A stretch of DNA of 64,000 bases from Monomorium pharaonis (GCF_013373865.1 NC_050468.1:2911914-2975913); one strand, 5' to 3'; shown: positions 42,565-54,357, numbered from the stretch's first letter. Notes: generated by a model from the letters alone, not told the origin. Program-made: numbers and translations.

Positions 42565-44593
42565 GGGGCGGTGCAAGGGGGGCCTTCGGCCCCCCTCCCG
42601 CACCCACCCCGTCCAAATCGCTAACCTATGTGGACTTTACTCTGCTTGCAATGTACATGGATTGTATTTGGTCCGTGCGCACGTGCAGTGTGCGCATGTG
42701 CAGTGTGCGCATTTGGTCCGTGTGCATTTGGTCCGTGCGCATTTGGTCTGTGTCCGTTTTGCACTGTGTCCGTTTCGCTCTGTGCGCATTTGGTCTGTGT
42801 CCGTTTCGCACTGTGTCCGTTTGTTACTGTGTCCGTTTCGCACTGTGTCCGTTTGTTTCTGTGTCCGTTTGTTACTGTGTCCGTTTATTACTGTGTCCGT
42901 TTGTTACTGTGTCCGTTTCACTCAGCCTGCTGTGTCCGTTTATTACTGTGCGCATCTGGGACGCTCCCGGTATTTCTACAACGAAAAGGTTTAAGGATCT
43001 TATGAAAAGGAAACAGAAATCGAATATAACCAGTATTAAGAGAATAGTGAAAGAAGGCCCGATTGCGGTCTTGGAAGAGATACACAAACAAGTTCTCAAT
43101 GAATCAGATAACCCAGAGAAGCTTCTAGATCTCGACCTGAATATGACGAAGACAAAGAACAAGGCGACGGAGGAAGAAAGAAGAAGGGATCCTAAGAAAG
43201 TGAAGTCAGACATCACAGAGAGAGGACAACCTGAAAGTACATTGATACGAGAGGAGGAGATGGAAGATGTTTCAGCCCACAGCGAGACGTCTCTCACTAA
43301 AAATGACGAGAAGAATGTATCTATAGATAAGTCTAAGAACACTAACACTAAGGCTATAATTAAAAAGGAGGTAATAATATTTAAGGCAGGTAAACCGATT
43401 CTTTTAGAGAATAGCTCTGAGCTCGGCAGGGAGGATATTAGTGGCGGTAAGAAAAAATTCGATAGGGCACATCGAGGCGAATGCGTAGTTACGGTGACCC
43501 TTAATAATGAATGCTGCATAACCAGGGGGCAATCTAACTTCCTGAAAATCATGGACACCATAGCAGAACGTAAACATATCCCAGTTAAAGTCGTTAAGAC
43601 AGGTTTCAAATCTGCCGACCTATACTTTGACTCGCCTGACAAAGCGAATAATGTACTGAGTGATGTTGGACTTAATGTCAAAGTAAAATGCGATATTATG
43701 ATTAGAAATGCGTGCGTTAGGGGGGTAGTTTCGAACTGGGACGGTAGCATTTATAGACTGGGCGAAGCAATTAATAACAAAACAAATATAATAAGTATAG
43801 AGAGAATGCTTAAGCATAGTTTTAATAGCATCAATAAGAAGTCAACTTTCTGCAATACTAACAATTTCATGATAGTCTTTAAAGGTCGGTCCCTTCCGGA
43901 CAGTATTAGCCTATATGACGGGTTGGTAAAAATCAGAGTTAGAGCATATATACCAGCGGTGAAACAATGCTACAATTATTACAGATTTGGTCATACGAAG
44001 GCAGTGTGTAGAAATAAGAAGAAAGTCTGCGTCGTGTGCAGCGAAGATTTCCATGGCTTTTGCGATCGTCGAGAGCGATGCGTCAACTGCGGTGGGGACC
44101 ACAAAGCAAACAACAAAAAATACGAGAAGTACCTTTACAACAAACAATTCTCAAAATAAGTGCGGAAAGACATGTCTCCATATATGAAGCAAAAAATTTA
44201 ATTAAGGATAGTTCTAAATCAGGTACAAGTAGTGCATGAAGCAACCCCGAAGAATGGCCTCGCTTAGGTAGCAATAGTATCAACTACGTTAAGAGACAAG
44301 ACTTTCAGACTAAGGGCGGTATTAAGTGTAGAAACGGTACAAATAACTTCAGGAATTTTATAGACAACTCGTGTGCTTTCATGGAAAAAATAACACTAGC
44401 TAGGGAAGACGAGCAAGCGTTTAGAAAGTTTATTAATGTTATGCTTCAAAAACTGAAAAGTATTGTTAAATCTCAAGGGGCACCTGTACCCAGTAGACCT
44501 AATAATCAAGACGGGAATAATATTAAGTCGAGCCCCACTCTTGTCGCAGTCACAGCGGCAGAAATGTATTCTGACTCCGATGAATTTTATTAA
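41869..44593 (+). pseudogene. LINE ORF1 (zinc-knuckle protein), interrupted
   Basis: The N-terminal part runs to 42,167. The modular foldback (42,168-42,968) then interrupts it with an eight-base duplication, and the frame resumes at 42,977. The middle is highly charged. The C-terminal part carries zinc knuckles (CYNYYRFGHTKAVC, CVVCSEDFHGFC, CVNCGGDHKANN) typical of I/Jockey-type ORF1 proteins that bind LINE RNA. Two expected cysteines read Tyr (second Cys of knuckle one; Cys after HKANNKK). The frame stops at 44,157, but clearly homologous-looking sequence continues in another frame to TAA at 44,591-44,593, so there is also a frameshift. The natural end overlaps the ORF2 start by 14 nt. Confidence 0.75.
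42168..42968. mobile_element. Modular CGGACACAG foldback, copy B, 8-bp duplication
   Basis: Ends GAGTGAGTTCCAGATGCGCA and TGCGCATCTGGGACGCTCCC, flanked by perfect GGTATTTC (42,160-42,167; 42,969-42,976). The left arm (42,180-42,495) is a chain of cores AAACGGACACAG or AAATGCGCACAG with spacers TAAC, TAAT, TGCG, AGCG or ACC. The right arm repeats the scheme on the other strand. The centre has a CA repeat and the hairpin GGGGGGCC-TTC-GGCCCCCC. It sits in LINE ORF1, whose frame resumes exactly when one duplication is discounted. Confidence 0.92.
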
Positions 44594-44974
44594 TTGGAAC
44601 GCGAGAGGAATAAAAGGTAAAAAACCCGAATTAACAAAAGCGTTTAACAATTATGACATCTGTTGCACAACAGAAACTAAATTGAGAAGACAAGACTACA
44701 TGAATTTTGCTGGGTACAATTGCCTCAGAGGTGATAGATTAGTCAATAAAGGATACGGTGCAGGAGGGGTGATGATCTGTATCCGCAAGGGTATCAAATA
44801 CGAGGTCATCCACGATCTATTTCTACCATCAAATGTAGAAAGTATAAGAATCAAAGTCAACTTTCATAATCATAATCGGGATACCAGATTCGTAGTCATT
44901 TACCGTAGCCCTTCAGGCGCTAATGCAATTAAAGCGAACAAATGGATAAAATTATTTAAACAATTTAGTGCAAA

Positions 44975-45345
44975 CCCAGATAGCCAAATAAAGGCAACGT
45001 GTTGTTATTTTGCTGTCACTTATTCCCTATTAATTTTATCAAACTAAAGCCAAGGTGTTTCCTCAAACTGTCTGTTGTTCTGACATCATGTAAAATTCTA
45101 CATTAGAATTCAACAAACTGACGGCAAGTTGTCAACATGCATGCACAATTGCTGTCAATGTGACAAGTTTATTATTCTTCAATGCATGCACTTATAATTT
45201 TATAAACTCATGAAGGTTATTTGCTCTCCTGATGTTAACTTCGTTCCACGTTAAATTACAATGACAGCAAATTGTGGGCAAGTTCACAACATGCATGCAG
45301 TGCATTAATTTGCTCGATATGCTTAATCTCGCTTGGCTATCTGGG
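44975..45345. mobile_element. 371-bp CCCAGATAGCC MITE, AA duplication
   Basis: Ends CCCAGATAGCCAAATAAAGG and TTGGCTATCTGGG, flanked by AA (44,973-44,974; 45,346-45,347). It interrupts the LINE endonuclease. Discounting the element and one AA restores frame continuity between the two halves. An inverted copy of the same 371-bp length lies at 52,184-52,554. Confidence 0.9.
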
Positions 45346-48300
45346 AACAGTACCGTTCTTTTAGGTGACTTTAATGCTCACATTATTTGGAATTGTAAAA
45401 ACACAGATACAAATGGTTTCATTCTACATGACATAAGTACCAACTCCGGTTTCTATATAGTCAATTATGACACGCTTACCAGAATGGGTGAGATGAATCA
45501 AGAACCGTCAAATATTGACTTAGTTTTCTGTTCAGGTGATGTATTAAAAGACATATCTTATGATCAGATTGATGATTCCTGGGGCTCAGACCATCACCCG
45601 GTAGAATATAAACTTAACTATAATATCAAAATATATCGTAAGAAAACAAATAGGATAAGTAACAAAAAGACTGATTGGGATAATTATGTTAAGATTATGA
45701 CGGAGAATTTAAAAATCTTCAACTCGCAGGATTTTGCCCAAACTTGCGTTAGGGATAAATATACTTCGTTAGTTAATAGCATGAGGAGGGCGGTATGTAA
45801 TGCAACTCTTGGTAAACAATGGGATGAGACCAACAATACAGTTAAAGACACGGATAAGGAACCTAACTTGTACCTAAGGAAGAAGTCAAATCCCAAATCG
45901 TGGTGGGACAGTGAATGCGACGAGGCCATAAAAGAACGCAAGAGCAAGCTCAACCTGTTTAAACGTACAAAAGAGTTACAAGACTTTATTAGCTATAAAA
46001 AAGCGAGAGCAAATGCTAGGAAAGTTATTAATACTAAGAAGAAAAAGGATTTCATAAACTTTATACAGAGCATCAACAGATTTACAAGCACAAAGTACGT
46101 CTGGAATAAAATAAAAGTCTTAAAGCACGCGTATAAAACCATCGATTGGAATAAATGGCAAAATAAATCCAGAAAGGAGGAGATCATAAAAACAATCGAA
46201 GAAAACAGCCCATGCTGGGCTCAGGAAGCTCTAATTATGGTAGACTATCCGGAACATCATAATCTAAACCAGAACATTTCAGTAGAGGAGGTTAAAAGAG
46301 CCATTAGGTGTGTCAAAAAAAATTCTTCACCAGATACTGATGCGATAGAATATGTGATGATTAAACTACTACCGGAGAAATACATATCCATAATCACAGA
46401 AATTTTTAATGACCTATTCATACAGAGCTACATCCCAGATGAATAGAGACAGTATCAAATAATATTTATAGATAAAACAGGAAAGGACAGCGTCAGACCC
46501 ATATCGTTATCGTCATGCTTTGGTAAGCTATTCGAAAGAGTGATTAATGAGAGGCTCAACTGGTAGGCCGAACACAAGAATATCTATGACGAAAATCAAA
46601 ATGGCTTTAGAAGAGGAAAATCATGCCTGGAGAATATAGCCAGACTGACCGCGAATATTAGAAAAACCAATTTTAAGAACCAAGGAACCCTCGCGGCCTT
46701 TCTAGACGTTACGGCAGCATACGATAATGTCAAATACAGTATAATGATCAACAAATTGAAAGACTTGAAATGTCCGTCGCAACTATTAAATGCAGTTAGT
46801 GTCTGGCTGCATTCTCGAGACGCTAAATTCATAGTTGAGGACAATGTAACAATTAAACGCACATTATATAAAGGCCTTCCACAAGGAGCAGTTCTCAGCC
46901 CACTGCTGTACAATATATATACAAGCGATATCGCGAGTAAACTACCAAAGGAGATAACCCAAGTTCAATTTGCGGACGACATTGCAATATGGAGCAGTGA
47001 TAACAGCTTTGCCCAACGCAAAGATAAAATAGAAGAAGCTATGGACATGCCCTACACCGAATTAAATAAAATAGGGCTAGACCTACAACCAAACAAAACA
47101 AATATAGTGGATTTCGGCAAAGCAGTACTGTCAAATAACAATTATAGAGTTAGATGCATAAATGAAAACCTGAAAATCAAAAAAAAGGCAAAATTCTTGG
47201 GTATCATATTTGATAGCAGACTACAGTTTGATGGGCAATGCCATCGCATCAAAGAAAAGGTAATTAGAGCGAATAGCATGTTCAGATACACGAACAAATT
47301 AACTCGTGGCTTTGAGGTAAATACATCTCTAATGCTCTATAAAAGCCTTATCAGATCTATAATAGATTTCGGTTCAGCAATATTTGTCCCGAATAATAAT
47401 AATGTAAGTCGGCAAAATGTAGAAAAAACACAGTTGGCCGGGATTAGAACAGCAATGGGCTATCGAAACTCCACTCCAACAAACGTTATCATAGCGGAAG
47501 CTAAGGTCACGTCGATCAAAGAGAGATCTAAAATGTTAGCAAACAATCTAAGCATTAAAACCTTAGCGTTCGAGGAAAAAAATCTTAAAAATGAGATTAC
47601 AGAAAGTTGCCAGTATGAGGCTAGACATAAAGCCACGACCCCATGGAGAAACTATTCTACTCTAACAGATGCCTGGTTAAAATGTACTAAATATAAAGAG
47701 GTAATAAATACTGGTGAAAAGTATCCCGTCTTCAACCTAGATTTCTGGGATGCTACAAGTGCACTTCTATTAGACAGCACTACAGGAGAAGAAAGCGATA
47801 TACTTAAATACAATCAGGAAATAATAGTAAACAAATTCATAAATCAACACGGCCTAGAAAATAAAAGTTTGATTATATTCACTGACGGATCTAAGAACGA
47901 GGAAAACCCTTCAACAGGATGCGCTTTCTTTTTGGACTCACTGGAGATGGGATACTATACTGGACTTTTTTTTTTATTTAAATGGACTTTGAAACAACTT
48001 CACTGCGGAAGCTTGTGCCATTCTGGAGGCCCTTAAATGGTGCGACCATCAAGATATTTTGGAAGATATACTTATTCTCACAGATTCTCTAAGTAATATT
48101 CAAGCGTTGGAAAATAACATGATAAGTACGAGGGTAAATGACTACACTATAGAGATAAGGAGAAAGTATTTTGAGCTCTCCAGAAAAGACTCCAGAATCA
48201 ATAAAAAGATAGTGATAGGTTGGATACCGGCCTATAAAGGTATTTATGGCAATGAAATGGCAGATAAACTAGCCAAAGAGGCTACGTTAGAAGTCCCATG

Positions 48301-48563
48301 TACAGAACTCAAGGTACCTTACTGCGATTTTAAAGGCATGTTCAGGGAAACAGCAATATTAGAAACAATAAAAGAGCTAAAAGCGCAATCCAATTATAAG
48401 GGCAAATTCTATTTTACAAATTTTTTCGATGAAGAAGCTAGATACCCGTGGTTTGCAGGTTTAAATCTCCCGCGACGATTTGTAGTTCTTGTAAACCGGC
48501 TCAGAGCTTACCACTATAACCTTAACGCTTCGTTGGGAAGAAAAGGATACATAGACCATACGA

Positions 48564-48829
48564 CATCGACATATAGAATGGACTGAGCATTGCGATAGGC
48601 AAGCGCGCGCCTGCTTTAGAGTGAGAGGTACTACACCTGAGGCCTATGTTTGTCTCTCTTGCAAGCTTCTGATTTGTTATTTCGTCCTCCTCCGTGAATG
48701 GAGGGGGACAAAATAACAAATCAGAAGCTTGCAAAAGAGACAAACATAGGCCTCAGGTGTAGTACCTCTCACTCTAAAGCAGGCGCGCGCTAACCTATCG
48801 CAATGCTCAGTCCATTCTATATGTCGATG
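48564..48829. mobile_element. 266-bp nearly perfect palindromic MITE, 8-bp duplication
   Basis: Ends CATCGACATATAGAATGGAC and GTCCATTCTATATGTCGATG, flanked by perfect CCATACGA (48,556-48,563; 48,830-48,837). The whole element is a hairpin of about 130-bp arms with a GTGAAT loop at about 48,697 and a few mismatches. It sits inside the LINE zinc motif. The eight-base duplication and CA start suggest hAT. Confidence 0.92.
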
Positions 48830-48877
48830 CCATACGAGATGTGAGTGCGGAGCAGAAATAGAAGATATCAACCATAG

Positions 48878-49288
48878 TGGCTTAGTTTACATCGTGCATT
48901 TGATACGCGTATCAGGTACCATATTCGTATCAAATTCGTACTAAATATTTAGTACGCACGATGTAAACGCTGCCGGATCAATTTGGTACGAGCGTATCAA
49001 GTAGGAGTATCGTACTAAACTGATACGCGTACCAAGTGATACAAATGTCGATGTAAACGCATAAAACGCATTTTAGAGAGAATTTAGCAATTGAGCATAA
49101 CCTCAGTGCTAAAATCTAAAAACCGGTGTGAAAATGTCTTAGTAGGAGACATCAACATGAATTAAATTTGTATTATATTTTTCACAGTACATGCTTAGTA
49201 CATTCGATGTAAACGCGCCCGTACTAAGGCTTTGGTGCGCACCAAACTTAATACGCGTACTAAGGTTTTGACGATGTAAACTAAGCCA
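48878..49288. mobile_element. 411-bp MITE, GGCTTAGTTTACATCG termini
   Basis: Ends TGGCTTAGTTTACATCG and CGATGTAAACTAAGCCA are inverted. The interior repeats GGTACGCGTATCA-like words also seen in the 119-bp MITE at 41,644. It splits the last part of LINE ORF2, whose zinc region resumes at about 49,289. The exact target duplication is unclear. Confidence 0.75.
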
Positions 49289-49637
49289 TTGTATTTACAT
49301 GTCCCAAATACTTGGACCAGAGAACAGCACTACTCAAAGATTTGGACAAAATTGGAGCAAGTCAACCCGCATGTGTCTGGAACTGGCTGAGAAAAGAGGA
49401 ATTAACCACACTAAGAACTGTGTACCAGTTCATAGTCTCAATAAAAAGGATTATTTAACCTTAAAGAATAATAATTACATCGGAAGAGGAGTTTGTGCCG
49501 TATATCTACTTAAAGATGGATGCACATTAAATTAAAAAAAAAAAAATTGTAATGTATACATCAATATATTACACTGTATTACATTTACAAAATTTTTTTT
49601 TAAATTATATTAATCACAAAAATGGTTAAAAGAATAT

Positions 49638-49786
49638 GGCCGGTATTCATAGTCAAATCTTATTTCAAGATCTTCTCAAGCAATGTCTTAAGATGCTAAT
49701 ACGGCTCTGTGATTGGTTGATGGCATCTTAAGACAGTACTTAATTAAGATGATCTTAAATATAAGACCCGACTATGAATACCGGCC
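49638..49786. mobile_element. 149-bp MITE, GGCCGGTATTCATAGTC termini
   Basis: Perfect inverted ends GGCCGGTATTCATAGTC and GACTATGAATACCGGCC, flanked by TAT (49,635-49,637; 49,787-49,789). It is inserted in the THAP coding exon. The three-base duplication fits PIF/Harbinger-like elements, as an inference only. Confidence 0.85.
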
Positions 49787-50631
49787 TATATCGCGTGTGT
49801 ACCGTGGAAAACTGTTGTCATAATAATCGTAACAATGTTTCGTTTTTCCGTTTTTCAAAGGACAAAGAGAGGTACATAATTTTACTATTAAAATTATTTT
49901 ATGAATATATATAATTTAATAAGATTAATAAAATTAATACACTATAAATTAATTCTAATAAATATAAATTATTAAGTTAATATAAATATAAAAAATAATT
50001 TTTTAACTTTATTCTGCGTTCGTATGCCCTTACGGAAAAAACACTAAAAATAACACTTTAAAAAATACTCAAGTTGAGTATAATTTGGGACAAGGAGTAA
50101 ACACTCAATTCAGTGTAAACACTCAACTTGAGTGTTCGCTTTTTAATTTACTTTTAATTAGAGTGTTATTACTCTCAACTTGAATGTTCGCAATCTAATT
50201 TGAGTGTTAATTTCAATGTCAATCCTAAATTCAAGAATAACACTGAAATTAACACTCAATTAGATGGCAAACATCCAAGTTGAAAGTAATGCTCAAATTA
50301 ACATTCAAAACCAGCTGAACACTCTATAGTTGAATGTTTATTTTAGATATTCGTTTTATGTCCATTTCTACCAATGCAGATTAATTTTAATCTCGGTTGA
50401 ACTTGCTTTTCTTGCTTTTGTTTTTATTTAACATTTTCTAATCCAATGTTTGAGAATGTACACTCAATATTAAGTGTATACCTTCAACCGATAGATGTTG
50501 AGCGTACATCCCCAACGTTTCAGTATTCACACTTTATGTTGGAAGTATACACTCATTTATTGAGTGTTATATCCAAATGTTGAGAGTGTACTTTCAAATA
50601 TTCAGTATTTAAATCCAAATTTTGGTATGAA

Positions 50632-50789
50632 CCCACCAAACACCAAGTTACATGTAACGTTCCTATTAGTTGTAATTTCCCAATCAACAATGTAATTGTA
50701 ATATAACACACGTGTTATATTACAATTACATTGTTGAGTGAGAAATTACAACTAACAAGCACGTTACATGTAACTTTGTGTTTGCTGGG
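50632..50789. mobile_element. 158-bp palindromic MITE nested in CCCTTACGG copy 2
   Basis: Ends CCCACCAAACACCAAGTTAC and GTAACTTTGTGTTTGCTGGG are inverted with few mismatches. AA is duplicated (50,630-50,631; 50,790-50,791). The related empty site in copy 1 (TATGAACACTC near 11,740) has a single AA, proving the duplication. Confidence 0.9.
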
Positions 50790-50813
50790 AACACTCAATC
50801 ATTGGGTGTACAC

Positions 50814-51222
50814 GCATCGGCAGAAATGGTGTCCCTCGGCTTAGAAATTGGGGATTGCGCCGGTGTTGCATCCTTCACTAACGCTTAAGAAGGATAGAGT
50901 TATGATGAGTGAAAAGACGTGATACCGATTCGCTGGTGTCCAATATCAGTTTTATTCGCACTTAAGCGAAAGATGTCATTAGTACTGAGTGCAAGTGAAA
51001 CAAATATGGACACCAGCGAATCGATATCACGTCTTCTTACTCATCATAACTCTATCCTTCTTGAGCGTGTAGCGTTGGTGAAGGATGCAACAGCGGCGCG
51101 ATCGCCACTTTTTTTGCTCCTCCGCGTCTCCACTTCACCGCGCGCCTAGTAACACGTACGGCGCTTCGTGTATGTGGGTGATCGCCGCGCTGGACTCCGA
51201 GGGACACCATTTCTGCCGGTGC
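50814..51222. mobile_element. 409-bp element with 8-bp duplication
   Basis: Ends GCATCGGCAGAAATGGTGTC and GACACCATTTCTGCCGGTGC, flanked by perfect GTGTACAC (50,806-50,813; 51,223-51,230). The empty site in copy 1 has one GTGTACAC. The interior is largely palindromic (GATTCGCTGGTGTCCA / TGGACACCAGCGAATC). Confidence 0.9.
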
Positions 51223-51599
51223 GTGTACACACTCAATGTTCGAGTATAAACACTCAATCTTTAATGTAAATACTCAAGATTTGAGCATATACACCTAAAT
51301 TTGGGAGTAAACTCCCAAAATCGAGTATTAACATTCAATTTTGAGTGTAAACTCTCAAAATTAGAGTGTTTTTTCTGTAAGGGTGTTTTTGTATTAAATA
51401 TTTATTTTATTCTAATATATAAAAATATAAATACTTAACGTATAAAAAATATATTAAGCAAAATGATTTAAGATTTAGCGTAATTATTAATATTATGTAA
51501 TAAATTACAGGGCTATAATTTGGGCTCAAGCAGCTATGCGGTATGATTTAATACCAAATGCTGAAAAATTATATGATTCTCATCGTATGTGCTCTGTTC

Positions 51600-51858
51600 G
51601 AGTGAGTCCCAGATGCGCACAGTAATAAACGGACACAGCAAGCTGAGTGAAACGGACACAGTAACAAACAGACACAGACCAAACGGACACAGTAACAAAC
51701 GGACACAGTGCGAAACGGACACAGTAACAAACGGACACAGACCAAAGGCGCACAGAGCGAAACGGACACAGACCAAATGCGCACACTGCACATGCGCACG
51801 GACCAAATGCACACACGGAAAGTCGCAAACCCATGTGATGCAGGGAATGCTTTGCATG

Positions 51859-51899
<41 letters not shown>

Positions 51900-52615
51900 A
51901 CACACGGGGGGGTGCAAGGGGGGCCTTCGGCCCCCCTCCCGCACTTACACCGTCCAAGTCGCTAACCTGGACTTTACTCTGCTTGCAATGTACGTGGATT
52001 GTATTTGGTCCATGCGCACGTGCAGTGTGCGCATTTGGTCCGTGTGCATTTGGTCCGTGCGCATTTGGTCTGTGTCCGTTTCGCTCTGTGCGCATTTGGT
52101 CTTTGTCCGTTTCGCACTGTGTCCGTTTCGCTCTGTGCGCATTTGGTCTGTGTCTGTTTTGTTACTGTGTCCGTTTGTTACTGCCCAGATAGCCAAGCGA
52201 GATTAAGCATATCGAGCAAATTAATGCACTGCATGTATGTTGTGAACTTGCCCACAATTTGCTGTCATTATAATTTAATGTGGAACGAAGTTAACATCAG
52301 GAGAGCAAATAACCTTCATGAGTTTATAAAATTATAAGTGCATGCATTGAGGAATAATAAACTTGTCACATTGACAGCAATTGTGCATGCATGTTGACAA
52401 CTTACCGTCAGTTTGTTGAATTCTAATGTAGAATTTTACATGATGTCAGAACGACAGACAGTTTGAGGAAACACCTTGGCTTTAGTTTGATAAAATTAAT
52501 AGGGAATAAGTGACAGCAAAATAACAACACGTTGCCTTTATTTGGCTATCTGGGTGTGTCCGTTTCACTCAGCCTGCTGTGTCCGTTTATTACTGTGCGC
52601 ATCTGGGACACTCCC
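51600..52615. mobile_element. Modular CGGACACAG foldback, copy C, 8-bp duplication
   Basis: Ends GAGTGAGTCCCAGATGCGCA and TGCGCATCTGGGACACTCCC, flanked by perfect CTCTGTTC (51,592-51,599; 52,616-52,623). It is inserted in the C-X2-H motif of a THAP exon. The right arm is itself split by a 371-bp MITE. It has the same module vocabulary, CA microsatellite and central GC hairpin as copies A and B. Confidence 0.92.
52184..52554. mobile_element. 371-bp CCCAGATAGCC MITE, TG duplication
   Basis: Inverted relative of 44,975-45,345 with the same length. Flanks TG at 52,182-52,183 and 52,555-52,556. It is inserted in the right arm of modular foldback copy C. Confidence 0.9.
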
Positions 52616-52725
52616 CTCTGTTCACTTTGAAGAAAAACATTTTTTTAATGATTTAAAGAACAGGCTAATGCCAAATGCAGTTCCAACTGTAATTGCACCA
52701 CTCGTAAATAATCAAAATTTGATTC

Positions 52726-53470
52726 CCCTTACGGAAAAAACACTCTAATTTTAAGAGTTTACACTCAAAATTGAGTGTTAATACTCGATTTTGAGAGTTT
52801 ACTCCCAAATTCAGGTGTATACGCTCAAATGTTGAGTATTTACACTAAAGATTGAGTGTTTATACTCGGAACATTGAGTGTGTATACCCAATGATTGAGT
52901 GTTTATACTAAAGTTTTGGTTTAAATACTGAATATTTAAAAATATACTTTCAACACTTGGGTATGACACTCAATAAATGAGTATAATTCCAACATAAAAT
53001 GTGAACACTGAAACGTTAGGGATGTACATTCAATATCTATCGGTTGAAGGTATACACTTAATATTGAGTGTGCACTCTTAAACATTGGATTAGGAAATAT
53101 TAAATAAAAACAAAAGCAAAAAAAACAAGTTTAACCGAGATTAAAGTTAATCTACATTGGTAAAAATGGGCATAAGACGAATATCTAATAAACATTCAAT
53201 TAGAGTGTTCAGCTGGCTTTAAGTATTATTATAATTTGAGTGTTACTTTCAACTTGGATGTTTGCCATCTAATTGTGTGTTAATTTTAATGTTATTCTTA
53301 AATTTAGGATTAACACTGAAATTAACACTTAATTAGATGGCGACCATCCAAGTTGAAAGTAAAACTCTAATTAAAAGTAAATTAAAGAGCGAACACTCAA
53401 GATGAGCGTTTACACTGAATTGAGTGTTTATCCTTGTCCCAAATTATACTCAACTTGAGTACTTTTTAAA
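52726..53470. mobile_element. CCCTTACGG element, copy 3, right end missing
   Basis: It begins CCCTTACGGAAAAAACACTC and is colinear (inverted) with copies 1 and 2, but stops at ACTTTTTAAA about 28 bp before its expected end, exactly where the next element begins. Confidence 0.85.
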
Positions 53471-53862
53471 CCCAGTGAACAATATGTTGTCAAAAAGATC
53501 TCTAAATGATATCTTGTTTCTGAAAATGATAACATAAAGAGACTTCTAAAAGATAACATAATGATGTCAGAATGTTAACCAATGCGCCGTTTTTTGAGAA
53601 CAGAAAGATATCATAAAACTGATATCTAAAAGATTTCTTAAATCGGATATTTAAAAAATTTCTTAAATTAGATATTTAAAAAAATTCTTAAATCGGATAT
53701 CTAATAGATTTCTTAAATCAGATATTTTTAAACTGCAACTAAAGATAAAAAAATAAAATAAAAATTCATTTTTTAAAAATTATTTATATCAACAGTAACA
53801 TACTAAATTTAGGACAAATTTTTATTGATTATTTAAATTTAAATTAAATTATTTTATTCTTA

Positions 53863-53936
53863 CTTGCCGCTGGTAGGTTTGAACCCGGAACCTTAGGATG
53901 ACGAACCTTGTACTCTATCTGCTACGCCAATTTGAC
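53863..53936 (-). repeat. tRNA-like pol III promoter segment, copy 3
   Basis: The same A-box-like and B-box-like layout as at 30,901 (differences include ACCTTG for ACATTG). Not a functional tRNA. Confidence 0.65.
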
Positions 53937-54357
53937 TTATCGATATGGGTATTTGTTATTGTCTTATACATATAATACTAATATGGTATAAACTGACGCA
54001 ATTATATTATTTTTTATAAAAGCAATTAAATTTTGCAAAACATTAGAAATAAATAGCATTAATTTATTTACTTATTAATTTCATATTGTTAAATTTATCT
54101 TTTTCCATAGCCTTAATAATTTGATGGAAATTGCGATCTATTTTTAGCATTAATAGTTTGAAGCGTTCAAATGGTCAATTAGATGGTTTTTATTATTCTG
54201 TTTTTGTTTAGTACATGATAAATTTAGATTTTGTGCATTTTTTGTGCACAGTAATTGTAGGCAAACCGTTATTTTTGAAAACATTATTTTTATGATAATT
54301 TTTAAATAATATCAAATGGATTTCTCATTTAAGATATTATAATGTTATCTAATTTAT

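Larger units (their letters stand above)
44580..49458 (+). pseudogene. LINE ORF2: endonuclease, RT, RNase H (dead)
   Basis: Domains in order: AP endonuclease (FINWNARGI, TTETKL, VIYRSPS; after an insertion GDFNAH and SDHHPVEY), RT (LDVTAAYD, GLPQGAVLSPLLYNIY, catalytic QFADDIAIW near 46,970), RNase H (FTDGS, TDSLSN, GNEMADKLAKEA) and a C-terminal zinc motif (CHTRCECG...EDINH). RNase H in ORF2 points to the I group of LINEs. Damage: nonsense TAG at 46,444 and 46,564, both where Trp is likely; a frameshift near the T-run at about 47,966; and insertions at 44,975-45,345, 48,564-48,829 and 48,878-49,288. The 3' UTR ends in an A-run at about 49,545. Confidence 0.88.
50027..51383. mobile_element. 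CCCTTACGG element, copy 2, TG duplication
   Basis: Ends CCCTTACGGAAAAAACACT and AGTGTTTTTTCTGTAAGGG, flanked by TG (50,025-50,026; 51,384-51,385). It lies in the intron of the THAP relic. Minus two nested elements it is colinear with copy 1 at 11,143. Confidence 0.9.
49622..52725 (+). pseudogene. THAP-domain gene relic (P-element-like), two exons
   Basis: Exon one starts at ATG 49,622 and is split by a MITE (49,638-49,786, TAT duplication). Discounting it gives a continuous THAP start (RVCTVENCCHNNRNNVSFF) ending at donor 49,871|GTACAT in phase 2. Exon two starts after TTACAG at 51,511 in the matching phase (RAIIWAQAAMRYD), includes the conserved Trp and C-X2-H (CSVHF) and the closing NAVPTV motif, but is split by the modular foldback (51,600-52,615) with CTCTGTTC duplicated. 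It runs into another element at 52,726. THAP domains are DNA-binding zinc modules found in P-type transposases. A transposase fragment at 55,151 is probably its continuation. Confidence 0.75.
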
